A DNA stretch of 63,952 bases from an uncultured Gammaproteobacteria bacterium (GCA_913065105.1 CAJXZZ010000003.1:1-63952); one strand, 5' to 3'; positions 26,103-35,907 are shown, numbered from the stretch's first letter. Notes: a model not told the origin generated them from the sequence alone. Program-made: numbers and translations.

Positions 26103-28340
26103 TTAGAACTTGAATGGGCTCATGCCGATCTGCTCGATCGTATCAGCCATATCGTTAATTATCTTCACTACTTTGTCAGATTCAGTGATCGAAATTTCAT
26201 AAGTCTGAACACGTTCTGGCTCAAGACTTAGTGTCTCAAGTGTATCTGCTACTTTCGACATACGCTCTTGTGCAGTACCTGAACCTTTCACGAAGTGACA
26301 CTGGTAATCATCACCTGAAGGACAACCCATCAGGATGATACCGTCGTAACCACTGTTCATCGAGTCTGTGATCCAGCTCAAACTGACAGAACCCAAACAA
26401 CGTACTGGAATAACACGTGTGAACGCACTGTAATCCATCTTGTTTTGAGCAGCCATGTCTAATGCAGGGTATGCATCGTTCTCACAAGCCAATACAAGGA
26501 TACGTGGTTTTTCGTCAAATTCTTCTGGAATATCAACCGCTTTAAGCTGTTGACCAACGGTGTCGATCGAGTAGTTATCGAATGAGATAACACGAACCGG
26601 ACAAGCACCCATACAGGTACCACAACGGCGACAACGTGATTCGTTAAACTGCGGGAAGCCTTTTTCGTCTTCATCAATCGCACCGAACGGACACTCAACT
26701 GTACAACGTTTACACTGTGTACAACCTTCCAGACGAGCCGTTGGGAAACTCAAATCTGCAACACGAGGATGCGCCGCTTTACCTAAACCTGCGTTTTCAG
26801 CAGCAGCAATCGCTTTCATCGCTGCGCCCATCGCATCATCCATCGACTGACCGATATCCATCGGACGGCGTGTAGGACCGGCAGCATACATACCCGTACG
26901 CTGTGTCTCATATGGGAAACAGATAAAGTGTGAATCAGCAAAACCGTTATCCATGTGAGGCATGTCTTTACCTTGACGGTAGTCAAGATTCAGAATTGAC
27001 TCAACAGAAACGGTGTATTCATTACCTGCTTCTTTCGCTTCGTTTTCTGCGATAGTAATCTGTTCACGAGTCGGTTCACCTGCATTAGCAACCATACCTG
27101 TTGCCAGTACAACCAGGTCAACCTCATCTTCAACTTCTTCATCCAGAATAAGGTCTTTAAATTTAACGATTGGGTTCTTGCTATGAACAACTTCAGATGC
27201 GATACCTTTAGTAAAGATAATGCCTTTCTTCTGACCTGAGCGGTAGAAGTTCTCGCCACCCGCACCTGGAGTACGCAAATCTGAATACAGTACCGTAGTA
27301 TCTATATCAGGGTTCTGATCTTTAAAGTACATCGCCTGTTTGATAGAAGCAGAACAACAGTAACCAGAACAATGTTCCAGATGACCTTCTTTCTTGCTGC
27401 GCTGACCAGCACACTGAATAAACATCACGTTAGTCACTTCTTTACCGTCTGATGGGCGTTTGATTGCACCACCGTCAGCTGCGATAGCTAATGCTTCAAG
27501 TTCTGCCTGAGTGATAACATCCTGACTCTTGCTGTAAGAAAACTCAGTAAGATTGTTAGCATCATAAGGGGTGAAACCAGATGCCTGAACAATCGCACCA
27601 AAACTTTTAGTCTCAGTGCTGCCGCTTTCTGTGCTGATGTCCGCTTCGAAACGACCCGGTGCACCCGCAGTTTTAGTCAATGTAGAATTCAGACAAACCG
27701 TAATATTACTGTCCGCTTCGATTGTCGCAACCATTTCAGCGATGCCGTTATCCTGTGGATCAGCATAAGGTGCTTTTGTTGGAATCTTTTTATACAGCTG
27801 CGCAGTCGCGCCACCTAATGCAGCCGTTTTCTCAACGATAGTACAAGGATAACCGGCTTTTGATGCTTCGATTGCAGCCGTCATACCAGAAACACCACCA
27901 CCGGCAATCAGGATGTTCTTATTGACTTCCTGCTGACCACTAGCTGCTGGAACTTTCATGTATTTAGATTCTGCACAGGCCATACGGATGTAATCGTCTG
28001 CCATTTCCTGTGTGGTTTCGCGCTGGTCATCCTCATCAGGACGAACCCAGATAACACCTTCACGAAGGTTTGCACGAGACAGAGTCACATTTTCAAAAGA
28101 AAAAGCTTCTATCTTAGCGCGACGAGAACATGCAGCGATAACAACGTGGTTAACACCTTCGTTATCGATGTCGTCCTGAATCATTTTTACGCCAGCTTCT
28201 GAACATAAGAAATCAGATTGCTGACAGACCGCTGCTTTACCGTCACGGGTAGCCGTCATTTCTAATTGACCAGAATCTAGACGGTCACCGATGCCACAAC
28301 CATTACAGATGTAAGCGCCAATTTTCATTTCATCAGCCAT
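26103..28340 (-). CDS. qmoB: QmoB-like HdrA/MvhD fusion flavoprotein
   Basis: A 745-residue HdrA-type flavoprotein. N-terminal cysteines (Cys12, 15, 39, 46) are followed by an FAD-binding GGGVSG at 147-152, a second dinucleotide region, a ferredoxin-like pair of [4Fe-4S] motifs (CTQCKRCTVECP and CRRCGTCMGACP, about 541-585), and a C-terminal MvhD-like domain (about 615-745) with ILVLACEND and MGCPSGDDYQCHF. This domain order defines QmoB. With QmoA it normally exchanges electrons between APS reductase and the quinone pool. It starts 3 bp after the qmoA stop. Confidence 0.92.
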   Translation of the reverse strand: MADEMKIGAYICNGCGIGDRLDSGQLEMTATRDGKAAVCQQSDFLCSEAGVKMIQDDIDNEGVNHVVIAACSRRAKIEAFSFENVTLSRANLREGVIWVRPDEDDQRETTQEMADDYIRMACAESKYMKVPAASGQQEVNKNILIAGGGVSGMTAAIEASKAGYPCTIVEKTAALGGATAQLYKKIPTKAPYADPQDNGIAEMVATIEADSNITVCLNSTLTKTAGAPGRFEADISTESGSTETKSFGAIVQASGFTPYDANNLTEFSYSKSQDVITQAELEALAIAADGGAIKRPSDGKEVTNVMFIQCAGQRSKKEGHLEHCSGYCCSASIKQAMYFKDQNPDIDTTVLYSDLRTPGAGGENFYRSGQKKGIIFTKGIASEVVHSKNPIVKFKDLILDEEVEDEVDLVVLATGMVANAGEPTREQITIAENEAKEAGNEYTVSVESILNLDYRQGKDMPHMDNGFADSHFICFPYETQRTGMYAAGPTRRPMDIGQSMDDAMGAAMKAIAAAENAGLGKAAHPRVADLSFPTARLEGCTQCKRCTVECPFGAIDEDEKGFPQFNESRCRRCGTCMGACPVRVISFDNYSIDTVGQQLKAVDIPEEFDEKPRILVLACENDAYPALDMAAQNKMDYSAFTRVIPVRCLGSVSLSWITDSMNSGYDGIILMGCPSGDDYQCHFVKGSGTAQERMSKVADTLETLSLEPERVQTYEISITESDKVVKIINDMADTIEQIGMSPFKF

Positions 28341-28343
28341 TTC

Positions 28344-29630
28344 TTAGCCCTCCGCCTGTGCTACTTTATTAATAACCTGAATGGCTCTTAATGCAGATGC
28401 TGTTGCACTTTGTACTGCACGGTTAACGTCCAATGCATCAGATGAACAACCCGCAGCAAATACGCCACCGTTAGCTTCGTCCTGTTCGATGAAGCCTTCG
28501 TCGTTCACCTTAATCTCGATCGGGAATGTGTTTTTATCGACACTAGGTTCCATACCGATAGCAAGCACGACCAGATCATGCTCAGTTTCGTAGCGGTGGT
28601 AGCCTTCAGTGTCCACACCCTTCAGTGTTGGATTACCATTTTCTTTATTTTCAACGATGTTGGCAACTTTCGATTTTATGAAAGTCACGTTTTTGTCGTC
28701 CTGTACTTTCTGATAGAAATTATCAAAGCGATCAATGGCACGGATGTCGATGTAGTAGATAGACACGTTTGCATCATCACCAAATTTCTCAGAAACATAA
28801 GTAGATTGTTTCAGTGATGCCATGCAACAGATGCGTGAACAATGCTTCAGGTAGTTACGATCACGTGAACCGGCACATTGAATGAAAGCAACGTTTTTAG
28901 CTTCTTTACCGTCAGAAGGACGTACCAGTTTACCGCCAGTAGGACCTTTAGGGTCCATCAGACGTTCGAACTCAACGCTAGTGATAACGTTGTCGATACG
29001 ATCGTAACCATATGGCTGAATTTTTGCTGCATCGAAAGGACGCCAGCCTGTTGCCCAGATAACGGCACCTGCTTTAAGTTCTAATGTCTCTTCCTGCATA
29101 TCCAGATCGATAGCATCAAACTTACATGCATCTTTAGCTTTCTGCGCATCATCAGTACCGATCATGCCTGGCTCTAATACATAACGTTTTGGCATTGCCA
29201 TGTCATGTGCCAGATAAGCACCTTTGTGCTTATCCATGTTGTAGTTGTGCTCGTTATCAAATTCAGCTTCTACTGCGTCACCACAAGCGCCACAAGCAGT
29301 ACAATTTGAATTTACATAACGCGGGCTTATTTTCACAGTTGCTGTGTAATTGCCAGCTTCACCTTGAAGATCAGTCACTTCTGCCATGGTAAGAACCGTG
29401 ATGTTCTTATTCGCAGCCATACGACGTTGATTGATTTCCAGGCCACAGGTCGGGAAACACAATTTAGGGAAGTATTTATAAAGTTTGGTAACACGACCAC
29501 CAACAGAAGGTGTCTTTTCGATAACAATAACCTGTTTGCCGACTTCGGCAGCTTCTAACGCAGCAGTCATGCCGCTGATGCCACCGCCAACAACCAGAAT
29601 TGTCTGATTAGTTGCAACTATATCCGACAT
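28344..29630 (-). CDS. qmoA: QmoA-like HdrA-family flavoprotein
   Basis: A 428-residue HdrA-type flavoprotein with an N-terminal FAD site (VVGGGISGM at about 14-22, GGRVTKLYKYFP), cysteines CFPTC and CTACGACGDA, and a C-terminal GVFAAGCSSDALDVNRAVQSA flavin motif. It lacks the separate ferredoxin domain found in QmoB, as expected for QmoA. It is the first gene of the operon. APS reductase genes, usually immediately upstream of qmoA, are absent here; the upstream 260 bp hold only a leader and then a gene on the other strand. Confidence 0.9.
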   Translation of the reverse strand: MSDIVATNQTILVVGGGISGMTAALEAAEVGKQVIVIEKTPSVGGRVTKLYKYFPKLCFPTCGLEINQRRMAANKNITVLTMAEVTDLQGEAGNYTATVKISPRYVNSNCTACGACGDAVEAEFDNEHNYNMDKHKGAYLAHDMAMPKRYVLEPGMIGTDDAQKAKDACKFDAIDLDMQEETLELKAGAVIWATGWRPFDAAKIQPYGYDRIDNVITSVEFERLMDPKGPTGGKLVRPSDGKEAKNVAFIQCAGSRDRNYLKHCSRICCMASLKQSTYVSEKFGDDANVSIYYIDIRAIDRFDNFYQKVQDDKNVTFIKSKVANIVENKENGNPTLKGVDTEGYHRYETEHDLVVLAIGMEPSVDKNTFPIEIKVNDEGFIEQDEANGGVFAAGCSSDALDVNRAVQSATASALRAIQVINKVAQAEG

Positions 29631-29890
29631 CTTATTCCTCCAAAGGATTTGTGTCAGTTTGAAAAATCCAGAAAAATTAATTATTAAATCAATAACTTAG
29701 CCTGGATAAGTATTTTTTATCATCGCGCGCTAAATGTAGCCCAAACGCTTGGAGTGCGTATAATACATGGTTCATGTAAATTTCTCCATAAAATGAGTAA
29801 AAATCAGGCCTTGTTTGTTGTATGTTCAGATAAGTTTTATTTATGACTAAAACCTAATTGATACCATGAATTGCATGGCTCAGAGTTGCA
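29631..29890. promoter_or_regulatory. Divergent intergenic region qmoA / ychJ-like gene
   Basis: AT-rich 260-bp region that must contain the promoters of the leftward qmo-hdr operon and the rightward YchJ-like gene. GGAGGAA lies just upstream of the qmoA ATG (complement near 29636-29642). I see no clear palindromic operator or riboswitch. Confidence 0.45.
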
Positions 29891-30286
29891 ATGAAAAATG
29901 ACAAAGATAACAACGCGCCGACCTGCCCTTGCGGTAGTGGCCATGCCTACAAACATTGCTGCCAACCTTATGTTGAACAGATTAGTAATGCACCCACTGC
30001 CGAAGCACTGATGCGTTCACGTTACTGCGCTTTTGTCTTACTCGATGAAGATTATTTACGTTATAGCTGGCATCCAGACACCTGCCCGAAGATTATCCAT
30101 CTGCACAAAGAGACAAACTGGCTGGGATTAAACATTAAAAATACTGAAGACGGTTTATCCGATGATGACAACGGCTGCGTTGAATTTATTGCCCGCTACA
30201 AAACCAACGGTAAAGCCACACGGTTACATGAGAACAGTCGTTTCACTCGATATAAAAATCGCTGGGTTTACCTTGATGCAAATTAA
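29891..30286 (+). CDS. YchJ/UPF0225-family SEC-C motif protein
   Basis: A 131-residue protein with the zinc-binding SEC-C motif CPCGSGHAYKHCCQPY at the N-terminus and the family signature AEALMRSRYCAFVLLDEDYLRYSWHP, then a cystatin-like NTF2-type domain ending in GRWVYL-like residues. UPF0225 proteins are common in gammaproteobacteria; function is unknown. It converges on the YgiM-like gene with a 54-bp gap. Confidence 0.88.
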   Translation: MKNDKDNNAPTCPCGSGHAYKHCCQPYVEQISNAPTAEALMRSRYCAFVLLDEDYLRYSWHPDTCPKIIHLHKETNWLGLNIKNTEDGLSDDDNGCVEFIARYKTNGKATRLHENSRFTRYKNRWVYLDAN

Positions 30287-30340
30287 AGACAGCCATGAAA
30301 ACGCATAGACGTTAAATCAGGGCCATCCTGTTTGGCTTAT

Positions 30341-31045
30341 TTAGAAGCTATCGCCCCAGCTATCTTTTTTACGGCGCCAGTTGATACGGGTGAGAATAAG
30401 ACCAAGTACCAAACTACCGATCGATACCGCACCGCCGATCATAAACCATTCCTGTGCGACATTACTGCGAAGTTGCTGGTTATCCTTGTCCAGCATAGCC
30501 GCATTGGCTTCTGCTTTTTGCAGATCTTTCTTCAGCTGCTTGTTCTTTTTAGATAGCGACAACGGGTTAGCGGCGGTAATTTTTAGATCATCCAGTGAAT
30601 TACTTAAGTTGGTTCGCTCATTCTGTAACGCCCCTTTCTCATTTTTTAACTGTTTGATTTCTGATTTTAATTCTGTAAACGATTTTTTTAAATTTTTATT
30701 TTCTTGCCTGACAGTTGCCAGCTTCTTATTCACAGAGACTAAGCGATCTCGACCACTGGGAATATCCATTATATTTTTAGTTTCAACCCAGCCAGTCTTG
30801 CCGTCAGAAAGCTCAATCTCAGTAAATTTATCATCGTTTTCAGTGTCCAGCACCGTAAACGCCTTGCCACTATTAAGAAATTTAATAATACGGTGCCCGT
30901 TAGTAGCGCCTGAGCGTAATGGTATCTGCAGCTGATCACTGACATAGCCTGTTTTTGCATGCGCTGGCATACTTATCATTGCAACTAACACGACCATTGC
31001 CGAGAAGATAAAAGTACGAATAGACTGAATTTTTTTATTAAACAT
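30341..31045 (-). CDS. YgiM-like SH3-domain membrane protein
   Basis: This protein has an N-terminal signal (cleavage after SMPAHA), a bacterial SH3 domain (VSDQLQIPLRSGATNGHRIIKFL ... GWVETKNI), a long coiled coil of about 90 residues, and one C-terminal transmembrane helix (WFMIGGAVSIGSLVLGLILTRI) followed by basic residues. This is the TIGR04211/YgiM layout: a periplasmic SH3 and coiled coil held by the inner membrane. I take the ATG at 31045; a TTG start at 31066 would add seven residues but lies only a few bases from the AGGAA sequence. Role unknown, possibly envelope-related. Confidence 0.85.
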   Translation of the reverse strand: MFNKKIQSIRTFIFSAMVVLVAMISMPAHAKTGYVSDQLQIPLRSGATNGHRIIKFLNSGKAFTVLDTENDDKFTEIELSDGKTGWVETKNIMDIPSGRDRLVSVNKKLATVRQENKNLKKSFTELKSEIKQLKNEKGALQNERTNLSNSLDDLKITAANPLSLSKKNKQLKKDLQKAEANAAMLDKDNQQLRSNVAQEWFMIGGAVSIGSLVLGLILTRINWRRKKDSWGDSF

Positions 31046-31182
31046 TTTATTTTTGACCACTTTCAATTCCTAAAAACAATAAATCAGCCTCGCTTTCCAG
31101 CAAAGCATTATAAAAGATGCCTATTATGACGAAGTTGGCGACTTTCGTCACTTCCAGTTAAAAAATATAAAACCGCGAGAAG

Positions 31183-32613
31183 CTATCGGTCCTTGTAGGC
31201 GAACACGCTGTCTTCATTTTCAACATGATTTTCTCCCATCCAGGAAAGCTTTTCATGCAATGTAACAACTTCACCAACGATAATTAATGTCGGTGGTTTT
31301 ATGTCTTTACTGGCAATCACATCAAGCAAGGTATCCAGTGTTGCTATATATACACGTTGCTGGGGTGTCGTGCCCTGCTCTACCAAGGCAACCGGCGTAC
31401 TTGCGGGCAAGCCATGAGCAACCATTTCTTTACACAGTGTGGGTGCGCCATGTAAGCCCATGTAAAAAACGACGGTTTGATTCGGGTGCGCCAGGGCTTT
31501 CCAGTTAAGATCCACCGAGCCATCTTTTAAATGACCGGTCACAAAGACACAGGACTGCGCGTAATCACGATGTGTTAAAGGAATACCTGCGTAAGCCGAG
31601 CAACCATTGGCGGCTGTGATTCCCGGTACCACCTGAAACGCTACACCTTCCTGTGCGAGCAGTTCGATCTCTTCGCCACCGCGTCCAAAAATGAAAGGAT
31701 CACCACCTTTTAATCGTAAAACGCGTTTACCTTCTTTCGCCAGGCGAACCAGCAACTGGTTTATATTTTCCTGTTGCATGGTGTGTTTGTCACGCTCCTT
31801 ACCTACATAAACAATTTCTGCATCACGCCTCACCATTTCCATAATAGCGGGTGAAACTAAACGATCATAGACCACCACATCGGCCTGCTGCATCAAACGC
31901 AATGCACGGAATGTTAGCAGGTCAGGGTCACCAGGACCGGCACCGACCAGAAACACTTCGCCTGACATCTCAGGTTTTTCTGATTGTGTTTCAATCGCTT
32001 TATCCAGTGTCTGACGCGCTTCCTCTTCATGGCCGGTGAAAACCAGTTCGGCGACTTTACCTTCAAGAATTGTTTCCCAGAAACCGCGGCGTGATTCCAC
32101 ATTAGGGAAAGCACTTTTTACTTTATCGCGAAAGCCCTCAACTAGCTTTGCCAATCGCCCGTAAGCCGCAGGAATGCTGCCTTCGAGTTTGGTACGGATT
32201 AATCGTGCCAGCACCGGTGATGAACCGCCCGTGGAAACAGCTATAACGACAGGTGAGCGATCAATGATCGAAGGCATGATAAAACTGCATAGATCAGGAT
32301 TATCGACCACATTAACCGGCAGGCGCAGCTGCTTAGCCAGTTCAGATACTGCCTCATTCACCGGGCGCTGATCTGTCGCGGCAATAACCAGTACGCATGC
32401 TTCCAGGTCGTATTCTTCATACTCACGCGATTGATGCTGTATTAAGCCATCATCTTTTAGCTGTTGTAACTCAGTACAAAGTTCGGGAGAAACGACCGTT
32501 ACATCCGCCTGCGCTTTTCGCAATAATGCCACCTTGCGCGCTGCTATAGAACCACCACCAACAACCAGACAGGGGCGATTTTTAATTTGAATAAATATCG
32601 GTAAATATTCCAT
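31183..32613 (-). CDS. cysG: Siroheme synthase CysG
   Basis: A 476-residue trifunctional enzyme making siroheme from uroporphyrinogen III for sulfite/nitrite reductases. The N-terminal half (CysGB) has the NAD-binding [12 protein letters not shown] motif and the phosphoserine-type [14 protein letters not shown] segment; the C-terminal half (CysGA, SUMT) has [41 protein letters not shown] and [12 protein letters not shown]. Length is normal. It fits a sulfur-metabolising host and is followed on the same strand by hypothetical sequence only. Confidence 0.96.
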   Translation of the reverse strand: MEYLPIFIQIKNRPCLVVGGGSIAARKVALLRKAQADVTVVSPELCTELQQLKDDGLIQHQSREYEEYDLEACVLVIAATDQRPVNEAVSELAKQLRLPVNVVDNPDLCSFIMPSIIDRSPVVIAVSTGGSSPVLARLIRTKLEGSIPAAYGRLAKLVEGFRDKVKSAFPNVESRRGFWETILEGKVAELVFTGHEEEARQTLDKAIETQSEKPEMSGEVFLVGAGPGDPDLLTFRALRLMQQADVVVYDRLVSPAIMEMVRRDAEIVYVGKERDKHTMQQENINQLLVRLAKEGKRVLRLKGGDPFIFGRGGEEIELLAQEGVAFQVVPGITAANGCSAYAGIPLTHRDYAQSCVFVTGHLKDGSVDLNWKALAHPNQTVVFYMGLHGAPTLCKEMVAHGLPASTPVALVEQGTTPQQRVYIATLDTLLDVIASKDIKPPTLIIVGEVVTLHEKLSWMGENHVENEDSVFAYKDR

Positions 32614-32675
32614 AGCAGCTATATCTTGACGTTAAAAAATATAAAACGTGATGTGGTTAAAATAATGAAACGAAA

Positions 32676-32933
32676 TTAAGCAAGCAATTCGTCGAGCTTA
32701 CCACTTTGATTTAAAGCCGCCAGGTCATCAAAACCACCGACATGAAAATCATTGATAAAGATCTGTGGGATCGTGCGACGGCCGGTAATTTCCATCATGT
32801 GATCAAACATGGCCGGGTCTTCATCGACTTTTATCAACTCATACTCTGCTTTTTTACTTTGTAAGAGACGCTCAGCTGCAGTGCAATATCCACAGAAACG
32901 ACCACTATAAATTACGATTTTTGCTTGTGACAT
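32676..32933 (-). CDS. grxC: Glutaredoxin (GrxC-like)
   Basis: An 85-residue glutaredoxin with the active site CGYC in YSGRFCGYCTAAERLL (the classical version is CPYC), the cis-proline motif RRTIPQIFI and the GGFDDLAAL glutathione-binding segment. It lies 4 bp after the DUF302 gene, implying co-transcription, and about 60 bp before cysG. Confidence 0.93.
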   Translation of the reverse strand: MSQAKIVIYSGRFCGYCTAAERLLQSKKAEYELIKVDEDPAMFDHMMEITGRRTIPQIFINDFHVGGFDDLAALNQSGKLDELLA

Positions 32934-32937
32934 ATTC

Positions 32938-33324
32938 TTATAAACCTTCGATAACGTTCTTCAGCATGGCTTGCACTTGCGTTGCAACACTACCCAGAGT
33001 CTCGTTTTGTATTGCCATCATTGAAGCCATAGGGTCAACTGCAGCCACTTCCACTTTGCCGTCTTTGGTTTCCTGCACGATAACGTTGCAGGGCAACATG
33101 ACGCCTATCTTGTCTTCAGCCTGTAAAGCTTTATAGGCAAAACCCGGATTGCAGGCACCTAAAATTGTGTAACGCTGAAAATCAACATCAAGTTTCTTTT
33201 TTAAAGTAGCGCTAACATCTATAGTGGTTAACACACCAAACCCGGCATCAGCCAGATGTTTCGTGACTCGTTCGATAGCATCATCAAAATTGTCATCGAC
33301 AATCTTAGAAAAATAATAACTCAT
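32938..33324 (-). CDS. DUF302 family protein
   Basis: A 128-residue soluble protein with the DUF302 pattern: an N-terminal YYFSKIVDDNFDDAIERV strand-helix, GFGVLTTIDV, LGACNPGFAYKALQAEDKIGVMLPCNVIVQE and a conserved ATQVQAML C-terminal helix. DUF302 proteins are common in sulfur-oxidising and metal-stressed bacteria; function unknown. The conserved cysteines in GACNP and PCN could bind a ligand. Paired with glutaredoxin. Confidence 0.88.
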   Translation of the reverse strand: MSYYFSKIVDDNFDDAIERVTKHLADAGFGVLTTIDVSATLKKKLDVDFQRYTILGACNPGFAYKALQAEDKIGVMLPCNVIVQETKDGKVEVAAVDPMASMMAIQNETLGSVATQVQAMLKNVIEGL

Positions 33325-33477
33325 GGATAAAACCTCAGTTTCGTAAAAAGCAGAAATACTTAGCCGAATATTATAACCCGCTAATGCTTATGCACAAAAT
33401 CTAACTAGTGGGGTATATTTTAAACCTATAAACCGTAGGGTTAGTTAGCTATTATACCGGCCTGCTCCCGCCACGGA

Positions 33478-35265
33478 TCAACCGTCTAACGGTGGCGGTG
33501 CAACACGAAGTACTTCTTCGACAGTGGTTTCACCCTTGGCGACCTTATTTGCGCCGCTTAATCTTAGTGGCTGCAGACCATCTTTGATAGCAGCACGTCG
33601 CAACTCATGAATGTCGGTATCTTTATTAATCATTAAACGTGTTTCATTAGAAAACTTAAACATCTCGTAGATACCTTTACGTCCCTGATAACCGGTATCA
33701 CGACATTCCAGGCAACCGACCGGTTCATAGACTGTTTCAGGTTTTTTTGCTTTCCAGGGATGTACTAATTCATGCCAGGTCTGGTCACTGATCTCTGTCG
33801 CCTGTTTACAATGCGGACATAATGTTCTCACCAGACGTTGCGCCATAATACCTAACACAGATGACTGGATTAAATACGGTGGCACACCAATATCAAGCAG
33901 TCTGGTGACCGCAGCGGGTGCATCATTAGTATGTAATGTTGAAAGCACCAGATGACCGGTCAAAGCCGCCTGAATAGCAATATCAGCGGTTTCCTTGTCA
34001 CGAATCTCACCGATCATGATGATATCCGGATCCTGCCGTAATAATGTGCGCACGCCACTGGCAAAATCAAGGTCAATATTTTTCTGCACCTGCATCTGGT
34101 TAAAGGCAGGCTCGACCAGTTCGATAGGATCTTCGATACTGCAAACATTCACTTCAGGTTTCGCCAGCAGTTTCAGGGTGGAGTACAAAGTGGTGGTTTT
34201 GCCCGAACCGGTGGGGCCGGTGACCAGAATAATGCCATGTGGCTGCTCGATCATTGACTGCCAGATTTCATTATCATTCTTACTAAAGCCTAACTGCCTG
34301 AAGTTTTTTACCAGTACTTCAGGGTCAAAAATACGCATTACTAATTTTTCACCAAATGCTGTTGGCATTGTCGATAAACGCAGCTCAACTTCCTTTCCAT
34401 CTTCAGTGCGTGTTTTTAAGCGGCCATCCTGCGGGCGACGTTTTTCAGCTACGTCCATACGGCCAATAATTTTTATACGGCTGGTTACCGCTTTCATTAC
34501 TGCCGTAGGAATCTGATAGACCTCCTGTAGCACACCATCGATCCGAAAACGTACCGGGCACATTTCACGGCGTGGCTCGAGATGAATATCACTGGCACGT
34601 TGTTCAAACGCATACTGAAATAACCAGTCGACGATATTGACTACATGCTGATCATTGGCATCGAGTTTGCCGCTACGACCCAGCTCCATCAACTGTTCAA
34701 GGTTCTGAATATTACCGCCGCCGGTATCTGCCGAGGTTTTTGCCCCATGAACGGATTTGGCGATAGTATAAAATTCCAGCAATAAACGGCGTATATCTTC
34801 CGGGCTGGAAATAACTCGTATAAATTCTTTATTATGGATACGTGATAGTTCAGTTTCCCAGTCACGTTCAAACGGTTGCGCAGTAGCGACCGTTATCGTT
34901 GTAGCATCAACCTTAATCGGTAATACATTGTATCTGGCCGCATAGGCGTAGGACATCACCTCGGTAATTTCAGCGACTTCAATTTTTAGCGGGTCGATAC
35001 GCACAAAAGGTAAGTCTACGCGTGCCGCGAACCACTGGGTGAGTGACTCAAGATTCAGTACTTTTTCAGTTTTAGCGTTAACCCAGTTTCGATCAGCGAT
35101 GATTTCCAGAGGATTTTTTTTCTTGTATTCAGTGCCCACTGCCAGCATACGCAACATATGTGAATTTTCAACATCAACCATTTCATCTTCTTCAAGCCAT
35201 TTTAAAATATCATGGACTTCTAGATGTTGATTTTGCTTTAGGTTGTTATCAAACACTGCGCTCAT
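33478..35265 (-). CDS. GspE/PilB-type secretion or pilus assembly ATPase
   Basis: A 595-residue hexameric ATPase powering type II secretion or type IV pilus extension. Features: N-terminal GspE-N-like domain (about 15-150), Walker A GPTGSGKTTT, Asp box and Walker B (DIIMIGEIRD), His box (TGHLVLSTLHTNDAP), and a tetracysteine zinc site (LCPHC ... CLECRDTGYQG). It stands alone without other gsp or pil genes, and an acylphosphatase follows upstream on the same strand. PilB versus GspE cannot be settled from the sequence; orphan PilB-like ATPases of this kind are frequent in gammaproteobacteria. Confidence 0.88.
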   Translation of the reverse strand: MSAVFDNNLKQNQHLEVHDILKWLEEDEMVDVENSHMLRMLAVGTEYKKKNPLEIIADRNWVNAKTEKVLNLESLTQWFAARVDLPFVRIDPLKIEVAEITEVMSYAYAARYNVLPIKVDATTITVATAQPFERDWETELSRIHNKEFIRVISSPEDIRRLLLEFYTIAKSVHGAKTSADTGGGNIQNLEQLMELGRSGKLDANDQHVVNIVDWLFQYAFEQRASDIHLEPRREMCPVRFRIDGVLQEVYQIPTAVMKAVTSRIKIIGRMDVAEKRRPQDGRLKTRTEDGKEVELRLSTMPTAFGEKLVMRIFDPEVLVKNFRQLGFSKNDNEIWQSMIEQPHGIILVTGPTGSGKTTTLYSTLKLLAKPEVNVCSIEDPIELVEPAFNQMQVQKNIDLDFASGVRTLLRQDPDIIMIGEIRDKETADIAIQAALTGHLVLSTLHTNDAPAAVTRLLDIGVPPYLIQSSVLGIMAQRLVRTLCPHCKQATEISDQTWHELVHPWKAKKPETVYEPVGCLECRDTGYQGRKGIYEMFKFSNETRLMINKDTDIHELRRAAIKDGLQPLRLSGANKVAKGETTVEEVLRVAPPPLDG

Positions 35266-35297
35266 TTTTTAACTACTCATGGGTAATATTTTTATAA

Positions 35298-35591
35298 TTA
35301 TAGTGTCGGCCAGATTTCAAAATGGCCTTCTTTATGATCCAGTAGAAAATTTTCCGCTAAATCTACTACCTCAATAGTAGACACTTTTGCGAATTTCGGT
35401 CCAATTTTCAACCATTTAATTAGCTCCTGTACTGTCACTGCATCGCCTGCTACCAGTACTTCAACACGCCCATCAGCCAGGTTTCTAACACCACCTGTCA
35501 GCTTTAATTCAGTCGCGAACTGTCGGGTGCCATCTCTGAAAAACACACCCTGAACTTGCCCACTAACAAAAATTTGTTTACAGATTTCCAT
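35298..35591 (-). CDS. acyP: Acylphosphatase
   Basis: A 97-residue acylphosphatase. The start at 35591 begins MEICKQIFVSGQVQGVFFR; the frame continues open upstream only through the repeat array and that part is not protein-like. The catalytic Arg19 (in GVFFRDG) and Asn37 (in GVRNLADG) are present. The usual Trp in GWVRN is Gly here. It lies 32 bp upstream of the ATPase gene. Confidence 0.92.
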   Translation of the reverse strand: MEICKQIFVSGQVQGVFFRDGTRQFATELKLTGGVRNLADGRVEVLVAGDAVTVQELIKWLKIGPKFAKVSTIEVVDLAENFLLDHKEGHFEIWPTL

Positions 35592-35644
35592 TCGATACGA
35601 CAAAACTGTTAATTTATAAAAAATGCCACGACACGCCACACCAC

Positions 35645-35840
35645 ACCGCCATCCCTGGCTCTTTGTGGCATACCGTCCATCCCTGGACATAACCGCCATC
35701 CCTGGCTCTCTGCGGAATACGACCACCACGGATGGTGGAAGTGCAGATATTGCAGGAGCAAATATCTGTCCGCCCATCCATGGGCATAAGCGCACCGCCG
35801 TCCCTGGCTCCTTGCGCAATACCGTCCATCCATGGACATA
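35645..35840. repeat. Degenerate array of 47-bp repeats with internal palindromes
   Basis: Units at 35645-35691 and 35794-35840 are both 47 bp and start ACCGCC(A/G)TCCCTGGCTC, ending in the palindromic GTCCATCC(C/A)TGGACATA. A middle unit (35692 to about 35787) keeps the first 29 bp and then carries an insertion with its own hairpins (CCACCA-CGGA-TGGTGG; AGATATTGC with GCAAATATCT) and a GCCCAT-CC-ATGGGC end. The array fills the space between the acylphosphatase start and the LysM terminator; the ORFs crossing it are not genes. Confidence 0.8.
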
Positions 35841-35869
35841 AAAAAAGGTCCGCAAGCGGACCTTTTTTT
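35840..35869 (-). terminator. Rho-independent terminator after the LysM lipoprotein gene
   Basis: A7-GGTCCG, loop CAAG, CGGACC-T7: a perfect 13-bp stem including the A/T arms. It is 38 bp downstream of the LysM gene stop on the minus strand and can work in both directions. Confidence 0.92.
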
Positions 35870-35907
35870 ATCTGATTTAAATATAACTGATAAAAGTTAT
35901 AACAGAC

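Noticed and set aside
35609-35855. Several ORFs across the 47-bp repeat array, including a 5' extension of the acylphosphatase
   Set aside because: They translate the repeat units and palindromes; the family-conserved start is the ATG at 35591.
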